This document shows, piece by piece, positions 53,204-62,038 of a DNA stretch of 64,000 nt. The DNA lies in NCBI GenBank assembly GCA_964639765.1, contig CAZXEN010000007.1, positions 1 through 64,000 on the forward strand, in the 5' to 3' direction. The position numbers were made by a program, and so were the translations under genes. The notes under the pieces were generated by a model. The model was not told where the DNA came from, did no database searches, and was given only the letters and a program-made list of their open reading frames with translations. Within the stretch, counting starts at the first letter, position 1. Each line of letters starts with the position of its first letter. The DNA is from Scybalousia_A sp964639765 (GTDB taxonomy: Bacteria > Bacteroidota > Bacteroidia > Bacteroidales > P3).

Positions 53204-53653
53204 ATGTCATTGATTGTAGGTGTTGAATATTGTAAAATGGATTCCAACGGAAGGTTTAAGTTGCCGGTAGCTTTCCTTAAGCAGCTTAATCTGGCGAACG
53301 ATAACCGTTTTTACATCAGACGCTCGATTTATGACAAGTATTTGGAGTTGTTTACGTACGAATCTTTTCAAAAAGAGGTGAAATCGCTACAAGAGAAACT
53401 CAATCCTTACAATCCAGACGCCAAAAGGTTGTATCGCAAATACATAGAGAGCAATCTTATAGAGTTGGACGCTGCAGACAGACTGAACATTCCTACTTCT
53501 TTGCGAAAAGATGTAAGTATAGGCAAGGAGATTGTTGTTGTCGGCAGTGGAGATTTTATTGAGATTTGGGATATGGCAACATACAAAAGCCTTGATAATG
53601 ATAATTTTGATTACAAGTCAAAGGCTAAAGAACTTTTGGGAGAAAATATTTAA
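53204..53653 (+). CDS. mraZ: MraZ, regulator of the dcw cluster
   Basis: A 149-residue protein with two SpoVT/AbrB-like halves. The first is MDSNGRFKLPVAFLKQL, the second LDAADRLNIPTSLRKDV, each with the conserved D.xGR-type signature (DSNGR and DAADR). MraZ forms rings that bind repeats upstream of its own gene. It is the first gene of the dcw cluster; rsmH follows after 60 bases. Confidence 0.95.
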   Translation: MSLIVGVEYCKMDSNGRFKLPVAFLKQLNLANDNRFYIRRSIYDKYLELFTYESFQKEVKSLQEKLNPYNPDAKRLYRKYIESNLIELDAADRLNIPTSLRKDVSIGKEIVVVGSGDFIEIWDMATYKSLDNDNFDYKSKAKELLGENI

Positions 53654-53713
53654 CAGACAATTGTATTGTGTTTGTGAACTGAAAAATGGGGCAAACGCAA
53701 TGGATATATAAGG

Positions 53714-54631
53714 ATGAGTGAGCAAAGATATCACATACCCGTAATGCTTGACAAAGCAGTGCAAGGACTGAATATACAGCCAGATGGAGTATATGCAGAC
53801 CTTACTTTTGGTGGTGGTGGTCATTCAAGGGCTATACTTGAAAGACTTTCCGCTGAAGGGGAGTTGTATGCTTTTGACAAAGACAGCGATGCGGCAAAGA
53901 ATGTCATTGATGATGAACGTTTTTGTTTTATAAACGATGATTACAGCACTGTCTTAAAGCATCTTCGTTTATACCGCAGACAGAAGATAGACGGAATACT
54001 TGCTGACTTGGGAATATCTTCACATCAGATAGATACAGCACAAAGAGGTTTTGCCACAAGGGATTGCGGTCCGTTGGACCTTAGAATGGATACAAGGTCT
54101 TCTTTGACTGCTGCCGATATAGTCAATGGTTATGATGTCATACAGCTTAAGCACTTGTTTAAACAATATGGTGAGATTGCAAATGCAGGACTATTGGCAG
54201 GTAGGATAGAGAAGAAAAGACAGCTCTCTGCCATAAGGACGACAAATGATTTGGTGGAAGTAGCTCGGTCTTTGGCTCCAAGAGGGAAGGAGAGCAAGTA
54301 TCTGGCAAAAGTTTTTCAGGCTTTGAGAATAGAGGTGAATGATGAGCTGAAGAATCTGGAGAAGATGCTTATGCAGTGTGCTGACTTGCTGAAAGAGGGG
54401 GGCCGTCTGGTTATAATCTCGTATCATTCATTGGAAGACAGGCTTGTAAAGAATGTGTTGAAAAGTGGTAATACAGAAGGTAGGATAGAGAAGGATTTTT
54501 ATGGTAATGTGGTTTCGCCTTACAAAGTGATAACAAAGAAACCTTTGCAGGCAAGCGAAAAAGAAACAGAGGAAAATCCACGTTCAAGGAGTGCAAAACT
54601 CAGAGTGGGAGAAAAAATAAAACAACTGTAG
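53714..54631 (+). CDS. rsmH: 16S rRNA m4C1402 methyltransferase
   Basis: A 305-residue RsmH (MraW). It starts HIPVMLDKAVQGL, has the SAM motif YADLTFGGGGHSRAIL, DLGISSHQID, FATRDCGPLDLRMD and the C-terminal VFQALRIEVNDELKNLE. The conserved ISYHSLEDRLVKN is near the end. The ftsL gene starts 2 bases after its stop. Confidence 0.97.
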   Translation: MSEQRYHIPVMLDKAVQGLNIQPDGVYADLTFGGGGHSRAILERLSAEGELYAFDKDSDAAKNVIDDERFCFINDDYSTVLKHLRLYRRQKIDGILADLGISSHQIDTAQRGFATRDCGPLDLRMDTRSSLTAADIVNGYDVIQLKHLFKQYGEIANAGLLAGRIEKKRQLSAIRTTNDLVEVARSLAPRGKESKYLAKVFQALRIEVNDELKNLEKMLMQCADLLKEGGRLVIISYHSLEDRLVKNVLKSGNTEGRIEKDFYGNVVSPYKVITKKPLQASEKETEENPRSRSAKLRVGEKIKQL

Positions 54632-54633
54632 GT

Positions 54634-54963
54634 ATGGCAAACATAATAGATATATCGGGAGAAGCCGTGCAGAAGTTTATAGCAAAGAACTTGCGAATTA
54701 TTCTGTACTCTGCCTTTTTGTTGGTTATATACATAGGTCTTCGTTACAAGGTGGAAGGAACGGTGTCTGATATATTTGCTTTGTCCAAAGAGGTGTCCGA
54801 ACTTCAAAAACGGTATATGCAAGTAAAGACAGACTATCAAAGAACCACCCAAATGACTTATATAAATGCTCGTCTGGAAAGCATAGGTGTAGGCATACCA
54901 AAAGAACCTATAAAAGATATTATTGTTTATGATGAACCAAAAATAGAGGAAGACAAACAATGA
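54634..54963 (+). CDS. ftsL: FtsL-like division protein
   Basis: A 109-residue protein with one membrane segment (about 21-38) followed by a coiled-coil-like stretch (SKEVSELQKRYMQVKTDYQRT) and a short acidic tail. Sequence similarity among FtsL proteins is low, so the call rests on size, topology and position between rsmH and ftsI. Its stop overlaps the ftsI start as ATGA. Confidence 0.85.
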   Translation: MANIIDISGEAVQKFIAKNLRIILYSAFLLVIYIGLRYKVEGTVSDIFALSKEVSELQKRYMQVKTDYQRTTQMTYINARLESIGVGIPKEPIKDIIVYDEPKIEEDKQ

Positions 54964-57284
54964 TTTCCAATAATGACAAAAACAGGGCTGTAATTCTTTC
55001 TATTATCTTCATAGTGTTGATAATACCTTTTCTTGTTGTTATTGGCAAGGTTATCTATCTGGAGACAGCAGAACATGATTTTTGGGAGAAACGTGCTGAC
55101 GAATGGAACATATCAGAGCATAAGGTGAATGCAAGAAGAGGCAGTATCTATTCGGTTGATAGCGAAACAGGAGAGTATCTGCTTTTGGCCACTTCCATAA
55201 GATATTGGGACGTTTATCTGGATTTGGGAAAAGGAAAAGTAAAAACAAAGAAAGGCAAGGATACTATTGACTATATAGTTTCGGACAGTATTTACAAAAA
55301 TGGCATCAGAACCTTGTCTTCAAAGCTTTCCAAGATGTTCAAGGACAAGACAGTCAAAGAGTATGAGGACTATTTTAACAAACAAAGAAAGAAATGCAAC
55401 AGATATGTTTTGATTCACAAAAACATAGATGACAAACAGTTAGAACAGATGAAGTACTGGCCTATCGTAGGACAGAGCAGGGTAAGAAAATATAAGACTC
55501 ATTCGGATACTACCTATAGTTTTTCAGGAGCAATAGCAAGAGAACAAAGATACAACAGAGTCTATCCTTACGGAGATTTGGCCCGAAGAACCATAGGCAT
55601 TCAAGCAAAAGGAGACAGTGCCGGTTGTGACACCTGCTATGACGGAATAGATGGATACTACACCTCCCGTTTGTCTGGCAAACATGGTTTAAGGGTAGAA
55701 AGACGTATAAATCCAAATCAATGGGTGCCTGTTGATATAAACCAGAAAATAAAAATAGAAGACGGTCTGGACGTTGTAAGTACATTGGATGTGTCTTTAC
55801 AGGAGTTAGCCCAAATGGCTTTATTGAAATGTCTGGACAGCAACCAAGCAGAGAGCGGTACTGTTATCCTTATGGAGACAAAAACAGGTTATGTCAAGGC
55901 CTTGGCCAACTATACTTTGCAGAAAGACGGAACTTACAGGGAAACAGAAAACATTGGCGTAAGTTCTCTTTTTGAACCTGGTTCCACATTTAAGACAGTT
56001 ACTGCAATGATGCTTTTGGACAAAGGTCTTGCAGACACTTCTGCCATTGTTCCAACAGGGTCAAAGCACTATCCTAATACCATAAAGGATATAAAAGACG
56101 TAAGCAAGGTAAATCATGGAGATGTTTCCTTTACAAGAGCCATGGAGATGTCTTCCAATGTCGGAATAAGTTCATTGGTTTATGATTTATATTGCAGAGA
56201 CCCACGCAAACGTTCAAGATTGAGAGAAGATTTGAGCGAATATTTTATCTACGACAGACTGGGTTATGATTTAAAGTTGAACGAGCCTTTGCCACGAATA
56301 AGAAAAACGGTACAGGTTGATGATTTGTTAAGGATGTCTTTTGGTTATGTTACTGCCATGACACCATTACAGATGCTTACTTTCTACAATGGTATTGCAA
56401 ATGGGGGAACAGTTATGAAACCTATGTTTGTTTCTGCCATTGTGCAAGACGGAAAGGTGATAGAGAAATTCTCCCCTACGGTGCTGAAAAAACAAATGTG
56501 TAAAAAGGAAACACTTTCAAAGATACAAGATATATTAAGACGTGTTGTCTTGTATGGAACGGGAAGAAGATTGAAAGGTGCTTCCTATGGTATTTCAGGT
56601 AAAAGCGGTACGGCAGAAATAGGTTATGACAAACAGAATCAACTGCTACAGCATAGAGCATCTTTTGTAGGATATTTTCCTGCGGAAGAACCTCAGTATT
56701 CTTGTATTGTTGTTATATCCAAACCACGTAAAGCCTTAACACATGGAGGAGACCTTGCCGCTCCTGTATTCAGGGAATTGAGTGACAGGGTTATTGGAAC
56801 AAGCAAGGTATATTATCCTCAGAAAGACCAGGTAAACAAAAATATTATGCCTTTGCTTTCCTATGGTAATTCAGGAGACTACACTTTGTTATGCAGAAAT
56901 TTAGGTTTTGTCTTGCCTACTTTCAAGTCAAAATGGATAAGAACTTCCTTGGTAGACAGTATTTTTCATTCAAAGGAACAGGAGATTGCCAACAACATAA
57001 TGCCAAGTGTAACAGGATTGACAATAAAGGATGCTGTATATATGCTTGAGAATTTAGGATTGAGGGTTAGTTTCTCTGGTTATGGAAAGGTTGTTGCCCA
57101 AAGTATTCCTAAAGGGAAATTTATCCATAAAGGACAAAGTGTGGTGCTAAGTATGTCTTCAGAAAAGCAAAGCCAAAAAGAAACAGAAGAAAACAATGTC
57201 CAAGAACAGAAAGCAACAGTAAAGCAACCAAAGCAGACTCCTTCAAAGAAGGACACAAAAACAAAGCAAAAGACCAAAAAATGA
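54960..57284 (+). CDS. ftsI: Division transpeptidase FtsI (PBP3) with PASTA domain
   Basis: A 774-residue class B PBP for septal cell wall. One membrane segment (about 10-30) is followed by the pedestal domain with NARRGSIYSVD. The transpeptidase domain has STFK in FEPGSTFKT (about 340), SSN in MSSNVGIS (about 397) and KSG in SGKSGTAEIG (about 546), where Ser replaces the usual Thr of KTG. A PASTA domain follows (about 682-740, PSVTGLTIKDAVYMLENLGLR), then a Lys/Gln/Glu-rich tail. The stop overlaps murE as ATGA. Confidence 0.96.
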   Translation: MISNNDKNRAVILSIIFIVLIIPFLVVIGKVIYLETAEHDFWEKRADEWNISEHKVNARRGSIYSVDSETGEYLLLATSIRYWDVYLDLGKGKVKTKKGKDTIDYIVSDSIYKNGIRTLSSKLSKMFKDKTVKEYEDYFNKQRKKCNRYVLIHKNIDDKQLEQMKYWPIVGQSRVRKYKTHSDTTYSFSGAIAREQRYNRVYPYGDLARRTIGIQAKGDSAGCDTCYDGIDGYYTSRLSGKHGLRVERRINPNQWVPVDINQKIKIEDGLDVVSTLDVSLQELAQMALLKCLDSNQAESGTVILMETKTGYVKALANYTLQKDGTYRETENIGVSSLFEPGSTFKTVTAMMLLDKGLADTSAIVPTGSKHYPNTIKDIKDVSKVNHGDVSFTRAMEMSSNVGISSLVYDLYCRDPRKRSRLREDLSEYFIYDRLGYDLKLNEPLPRIRKTVQVDDLLRMSFGYVTAMTPLQMLTFYNGIANGGTVMKPMFVSAIVQDGKVIEKFSPTVLKKQMCKKETLSKIQDILRRVVLYGTGRRLKGASYGISGKSGTAEIGYDKQNQLLQHRASFVGYFPAEEPQYSCIVVISKPRKALTHGGDLAAPVFRELSDRVIGTSKVYYPQKDQVNKNIMPLLSYGNSGDYTLLCRNLGFVLPTFKSKWIRTSLVDSIFHSKEQEIANNIMPSVTGLTIKDAVYMLENLGLRVSFSGYGKVVAQSIPKGKFIHKGQSVVLSMSSEKQSQKETEENNVQEQKATVKQPKQTPSKKDTKTKQKTKK

Positions 57285-58741
57285 AAACACTGAGAGATAT
57301 ATTATATAATGTAAAGACAGAACAAATCTTCAATGAAAAGGATTTGAATGTGGAAGGTATTGCTTTTGATTCAAGAAAAGTGCAAAAGGATTTTGTTTTC
57401 GTTGCAGAAAAAGGAGTGGAGACAGATGGTCATCTGTATATAGACAAAGCCATAGTCAATGGAGCAAAAGCTGTAGTTTTTGAAGACCTTTCCAAAATAG
57501 GGAAAATGCAGGACGATGTTGTATATATCAAAGTGGCTTCTTCCTCTTTGGCTCTTGGCTATATGGCAAGTAATTTTTATGACAACCCAACAAAGAAACT
57601 AAAACTGATAGGAATAACAGGGACAAATGGGAAAACGACAACTGTTACTCTTTTGTACCGTTTGTTTTCTATGATGGGGAAAGCCTCTGGTCTTATTTCC
57701 ACCATAGAGAACAGAATCAAGCAAGATGTTTATCCTACAGAGAGGACCACTCCTGATGCAATAACTCTTAACTGTCTTTTCTCTTCTATGGTAAAATCAG
57801 GCTGTGAATATGCTTTTATGGAGGTATCTTCCCATGCAGTAGTACAGGAACGTATTGCCGGATTGACTTTTGCTGGTGCAGTGTTCTCAAATATTACTCT
57901 TGATCATCTGGATTATCATCATACCTTTGAAAAATATATAAAGGCAAAGAAGAAGTTTTTCGATGATTTGTCTTCCAAAGCTTTTGCCCTTACCAATATT
58001 GACGATAAAAACGGGAAGGTGATGCTTCAAAACACAAAGGCAAAGAAATACACCTATTCTCTTACAAATGCTTCTGCTTCTTATCGGGCCAAGATATTGG
58101 ATAACTCCTTTGACGGGTTGAATGTTATTGTAGATGGAAAGGAAATCTTTTCTCCTTTGATTGGGAAATTCAATGCCTACAACCTGCTTGCCATCTATTC
58201 TGTTGCAGTGCTTTTGGGATTGAATAAAGAAGAAGTGCTGGTTTCTCTTTCTGCTCTTGGTTCTGCACAAGGACGTTTTGAGAGATACAGACTTTCCACA
58301 GGAGCAATAGCAATTATAGACTATGCACATACGCCTGATGCTCTGGAGAATGTTTTGAAGACAATCAGCGATATAAATTCCTGCAAGAAAAATAAAGTAT
58401 TCTGTGTTGTGGGTTGTGGAGGAGACAGAGACAAGAGCAAACGTCCTATTATGGCTGGTATTGCCCAGAAGTTTTCCGATACTCTTATTCTTACTTCCGA
58501 CAATCCTCGTACTGAAAAACCTGAAGATATTCTTGAGGATATGAAACAAGGATTGAAGAAAGACAAGGAAGGCAAGATACATTTTTGCATTACAGACAGA
58601 AGAGAAGCCATAAAACTTGCCTGTACTTTGGCAAAGAAGGACGATATTGTCCTTGTTGCAGGCAAAGGGCATGAGAACTATCAGGAGATAAATCATGTCA
58701 AACATCATTTTGATGATAAAGAAGAAGTATTGAAGTATTAA
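57281..58741 (+). CDS. murE: MurE, tripeptide ligase (diaminopimelate type)
   Basis: A 486-residue Mur ligase that adds the third residue to UDP-MurNAc-L-Ala-D-Glu. The ATP loop is ITGTNGKTTTV (about 112-122), followed by EVSSHAV and DYAHTPDAL. DNPR in TSDNPRTEKP indicates meso-diaminopimelate as substrate. All three Mur domains are present, in contrast to the shortened murD-position gene downstream. mraY follows after 22 bases. Confidence 0.96.
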   Translation: MKTLRDILYNVKTEQIFNEKDLNVEGIAFDSRKVQKDFVFVAEKGVETDGHLYIDKAIVNGAKAVVFEDLSKIGKMQDDVVYIKVASSSLALGYMASNFYDNPTKKLKLIGITGTNGKTTTVTLLYRLFSMMGKASGLISTIENRIKQDVYPTERTTPDAITLNCLFSSMVKSGCEYAFMEVSSHAVVQERIAGLTFAGAVFSNITLDHLDYHHTFEKYIKAKKKFFDDLSSKAFALTNIDDKNGKVMLQNTKAKKYTYSLTNASASYRAKILDNSFDGLNVIVDGKEIFSPLIGKFNAYNLLAIYSVAVLLGLNKEEVLVSLSALGSAQGRFERYRLSTGAIAIIDYAHTPDALENVLKTISDINSCKKNKVFCVVGCGGDRDKSKRPIMAGIAQKFSDTLILTSDNPRTEKPEDILEDMKQGLKKDKEGKIHFCITDRREAIKLACTLAKKDDIVLVAGKGHENYQEINHVKHHFDDKEEVLKY

Positions 58742-58763
58742 CAGATAAAGAAATAAAAAAGAG

Positions 58764-60017
58764 ATGTTGTATTATTTGTTTAACTATTTGGATAAAGAAG
58801 TTGGCTTGCCTGGAGCAGGAGTGTTTCAGTATATTTCTTTTCGTGCTGCTGCAGCAATCATTCTTTCTCTTTTGATAACCATTGTTTTTGGAGGAAGGTT
58901 GATAGCTTTTCTTAAGAAAAAGCAGGTAGGTGAGACAGTAAGGGATCTTGGTCTTGAAGGACAGAAAGAAAAAGAAGGTACTCCTACAATGGGAGGTCTG
59001 ATAATTCTTGCAGCCATTCTTATACCAGTGCTTTTGTTTGCCAAGTTGGATAATATTTATATTGTTATCATGCTTATTACAACTGTCTGGCTTGGATTGT
59101 TGGGTTTCAGAGATGATTATATAAAGGTTTTCAAAAAGAACAAAGCAGGAATGAGTCCTCGTACGAAAATCATCGGACAGGTTCTTTTGGGAATATTGGT
59201 AGGTTCCTTGATGTTTTTCTCTCCGGATATACGTATTCAGGAAAAGCAGAATGTGGCAGAGTATTCACAGACTCATAATCTTCAGGTATCTTCCACCTAT
59301 GAAAAAGCCAAACAGCAATTTACCAAGGAGTCTAACCGCAGCACCAAAACGACAATACCTTTTGTCAAAGACCATGAGTTTGACTATTCCAAGTTGATAA
59401 AGTTTATCGGTAAGGATTATCAGGACTATGCTTGGCTGATATTTATTCCAATAGTTATTCTTATCATTACTGCTGTCAGCAATGGGGCAAACCTTACAGA
59501 TGGAATAGACGGTCTTGCGACAGGAACATCGGCCATTGTCGGTTCTACTCTTGCTCTTTTGGCTTGGGTCAGTGGTAATATTATTTTTGCCAACTATCTT
59601 AACATAATGTATATTCCAGATATTGGGGAATTAACCATATTTATAGCAGCTTTTGTAGGGGCAACGGCAGGTTTTCTTTGGTACAACACCTATCCTGCAC
59701 AAGTCTTTATGGGAGATACAGGTTCTTTGACTATAGGAGGTATCATTGCTGTGTTTGCTATTCTTATCAGAAAAGAATGGTTGCTGGTCATTCTTTGCGG
59801 TATCTTCGTCATCGAGAGTCTAAGTGTTATGATGCAGGTTTCTTATTTCAAATACACCAAACGTAAATATGGAGAAGGAAGAAGAATATTCCTTATGACT
59901 CCTATACATCATCATTTTCAGAAGAAAGGTTGGCATGAGGCAAAAATAGTACAGAGATTTTTCCTTATATCTATCATTCTTGCAGTAACAACAATAATAA
60001 CCTTAAAACTAAGATAG
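58764..60017 (+). CDS. mraY: MraY, lipid I synthase
   Basis: A 417-residue polytopic membrane enzyme that joins phospho-MurNAc-pentapeptide to undecaprenyl phosphate. Motifs are GTPTMGGLIIL, FRDDYIKVFKKNKAGMSPRTK, NLTDGIDGLATGTS, the MGDTGSLTIGG site and MTPIHHHFQKKGW. A polar insert of about 55 residues (near 155-210) makes it longer than the E. coli protein, as is usual in Bacteroidota. The next gene starts 4 bases after the stop. Confidence 0.96.
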   Translation: MLYYLFNYLDKEVGLPGAGVFQYISFRAAAAIILSLLITIVFGGRLIAFLKKKQVGETVRDLGLEGQKEKEGTPTMGGLIILAAILIPVLLFAKLDNIYIVIMLITTVWLGLLGFRDDYIKVFKKNKAGMSPRTKIIGQVLLGILVGSLMFFSPDIRIQEKQNVAEYSQTHNLQVSSTYEKAKQQFTKESNRSTKTTIPFVKDHEFDYSKLIKFIGKDYQDYAWLIFIPIVILIITAVSNGANLTDGIDGLATGTSAIVGSTLALLAWVSGNIIFANYLNIMYIPDIGELTIFIAAFVGATAGFLWYNTYPAQVFMGDTGSLTIGGIIAVFAILIRKEWLLVILCGIFVIESLSVMMQVSYFKYTKRKYGEGRRIFLMTPIHHHFQKKGWHEAKIVQRFFLISIILAVTTIITLKLR

Positions 60018-60021
60018 AACT

Positions 60022-60558
60022 ATGACAGTAGAAGAACTTATATCTCCAGCCAACAACAAAACATCTTGGACAGAAAAGGCTTATCAGAATATCTATAAGA
60101 TGAGAAACAAGGCCCTTATGAATATGTTTGTGCGTCAAAGTACGATGCATAAGAACCAGCATATAGCAACCATAGGAGGCATATCTTTCTTTGATGATGC
60201 TTTTGCCCTTTCTCCAAATGCAACTTGGTTCACTTTTTATCAAAGCACTACTTCTGTTATATGGATTTTTGAGAATCTTGGCACAGCACCCATAGACTTT
60301 GTTGAACAACTTGACGTGATAAAAGACAAGGTAAAACAGATAGTTTTTATTGGTGAGCCAAAAAAGAACGAGACAACAATTGCTCAACTGAAAAAGATTG
60401 TCAATGTTGTTTTTGCCAAAGATATGCACGATGCAGTGGAGTTGGCTTATCATATTGCTGCAAAGGAAAGTTCTGTTGTTTATTCTCCTGCAAGCGGCAC
60501 CATGGACTCTGCACAGCAAAGAGCAGAAGACTTTACAAAACAGGTTTATTCATTATAG
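60022..60558 (+). CDS. MurD C-terminal-domain-like protein in the murD position
   Basis: A 178-residue protein in the exact place of murD. Residues 46-178 resemble only the C-terminal (Rossmann-like) domain of MurD: IATIGGISFFDDAFALSPNATWF corresponds to the region where MurD has INDSKATN, and SPASGTMD ... RAEDF (155-171) corresponds to SPACASFD ... RGxxF. The UDP-binding and ATP-binding domains are absent, with no space for them in the 4-base gap to mraY. The DSKATN motif is changed to DAFALS, losing Lys and Thr. Residues 1-44 have no match I know. It cannot be a ligase by itself; a structural or regulatory role, or decay in progress, are options. The frame is intact and the next gene starts 4 bases on. 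Confidence 0.8.
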   Translation: MTVEELISPANNKTSWTEKAYQNIYKMRNKALMNMFVRQSTMHKNQHIATIGGISFFDDAFALSPNATWFTFYQSTTSVIWIFENLGTAPIDFVEQLDVIKDKVKQIVFIGEPKKNETTIAQLKKIVNVVFAKDMHDAVELAYHIAAKESSVVYSPASGTMDSAQQRAEDFTKQVYSL

Positions 60559-60562
60559 ATAG

Positions 60563-62038
60563 ATGAAGACGATAAATGAAAAATATAGGTTAAAAGGCGA
60601 TAAGGTTATCTGGAGCGTATATCTGGCTTTCATAATCTTTTCTGTGATATGGGTGTTCTCTTCCATGGGTAAGACCGTGAATGAAAAGCAAGGAGGAGAA
60701 ATCACACCTATGCTTTTTAAACATATTTTCCTGCTTCTGTCTGGATTGGCTATCTGCTATATATCACATCTTATCAACTATGTATATTATTCCCGTATCT
60801 CCAAGACAGCTCTCTGGTTCTCCTTCCTTTTGCTTGTGTTTACTCTTATGTATGGCTTTATTTCCAAAGATTCCAAGGCAGCCTCACGATGGATTTCCAT
60901 ACCTCTGTTGGGACAATTCCAGCCGTCAGAGATAGTGAAATACATTATTATTATATATACCGCTTCTTTTCTTGCGATAAACAAGAAAAATATAAAGGAC
61001 AAACAGAATTTTATAAAGATAATCATTCCTATTTTCCTTATATGTGGCTTAATCTTCCCGGAAAACTTTTCCACGGCAGCCCTTATAGGTCTGGTTTGCT
61101 ATATAATGCTGCTTGTCGGTGGTGTGAACAGGAGATATTATTTCACAAGTGTGGCTGTTTTGCTTGCAGCTTTGTGTCTGTTTATGCTTGTTTCTTCCAA
61201 AGTGGATTTGTTCAGATCTTCTACATGGAGTAACCGTATAGAGACGTTCCAAAATCCGGACAAGATGGAAATAAATCAGACAAATATTGCTCTTATGGCT
61301 ATATCTACAGGAGGACTTACGGGTAAATTTATAGGCAATACGGAACATGCAAGATTTCTTTCTGAATCCCATAATGATTTTATTTTTGCAATCATATTGG
61401 AAGAAGGAGGTTTATGGATGTGTCTGATAATTGTTTCTCTGTATATTCTGCTTTTGTTCAGGATGATAAGGATAGCCAAGAATGCCAAAGGAGATTTTGG
61501 TTCTTTATTGGCATTGGGAATAGCATTGGTTTTTACTTTGCAGACGATAATAAACATGATGGTGGCAACTAATCTTATACCCGTGACAGGACAGACTCTG
61601 CCGTTCATTTCGTATGGAGGTACTTCTTTCTGGTTTTCTTCCTTTGCACTCGGCATTGTTTTAAATATTTCACGTAAAGAACATCAGAAAACAAAGCGGG
61701 ACATGATTCTCGAGGAAGACGGAGAAAATGTTTCTCCTGAAGATGTTTTTTCAGAGGATTTAGAAGCTACAAAGGAAACAGAAGAGGAACAGACACAAGA
61801 AACAGGACAGGGGGAAAACAGTCTTGATTTATTTGTAGAAAAAAGTAGGATTCTGTGCAAAAAGACTTGGTTTTTTTGTACAAAAATCAAGACTTTTGAG
61901 GTAAAAGAGTTGATCTTTTTCAAAGAAATAAAAGTTTATTGTAAAGTATTGAAAAACATATATATTACAGATTTGGAATTGTTTAACGCAAAGCATATTC
62001 CGATATGCAAAGAAAGGGTGATGATATGCGAAGGATAA
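60563..62038 (+). CDS. ftsW: FtsW with unusually long C-terminal tail
   Basis: A 491-residue SEDS protein for septal peptidoglycan. The membrane core (about 1-372) has SRWISIPLLGQFQPSEIVKY, SESHNDFIFAIILEEGG and GQTLPFISYGGTSF. A tail of about 115 residues follows: first acidic (ENVSPEDVFSEDLEATKETEEEQ), then from about 420 to 455 a Lys/Phe/Cys-rich stretch encoded by words of the dispersed repeat family. The last 13 bases overlap murG. Usual FtsW proteins end soon after the core. Confidence 0.93.
   Translation: MKTINEKYRLKGDKVIWSVYLAFIIFSVIWVFSSMGKTVNEKQGGEITPMLFKHIFLLLSGLAICYISHLINYVYYSRISKTALWFSFLLLVFTLMYGFISKDSKAASRWISIPLLGQFQPSEIVKYIIIIYTASFLAINKKNIKDKQNFIKIIIPIFLICGLIFPENFSTAALIGLVCYIMLLVGGVNRRYYFTSVAVLLAALCLFMLVSSKVDLFRSSTWSNRIETFQNPDKMEINQTNIALMAISTGGLTGKFIGNTEHARFLSESHNDFIFAIILEEGGLWMCLIIVSLYILLLFRMIRIAKNAKGDFGSLLALGIALVFTLQTIINMMVATNLIPVTGQTLPFISYGGTSFWFSSFALGIVLNISRKEHQKTKRDMILEEDGENVSPEDVFSEDLEATKETEEEQTQETGQGENSLDLFVEKSRILCKKTWFFCTKIKTFEVKELIFFKEIKVYCKVLKNIYITDLELFNAKHIPICKERVMICEG
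61820..61925. repeat. Dispersed repeat family, copy 5, inside ftsW
   Basis: It contains AGTCTTGATTT (61820-61830), AAAAAGACTTGG (61859-61870), ATCAAGACTTTTG (61886-61898) and AAAAGAGTTGATCTTTTT (61903-61920), the same words as at 641, 20013 and 38759. Here the repeat lies inside the ftsW reading frame and encodes the unusual tail. There is no stop in the ftsW frame. Confidence 0.75.

Noticed and set aside
60022..60558. Frameshifted or broken full-length murD
   Set aside because: There are only 4 bases between mraY and this gene, so no hidden N-terminal MurD part can lie upstream; the change is a real absence, not a frameshift.
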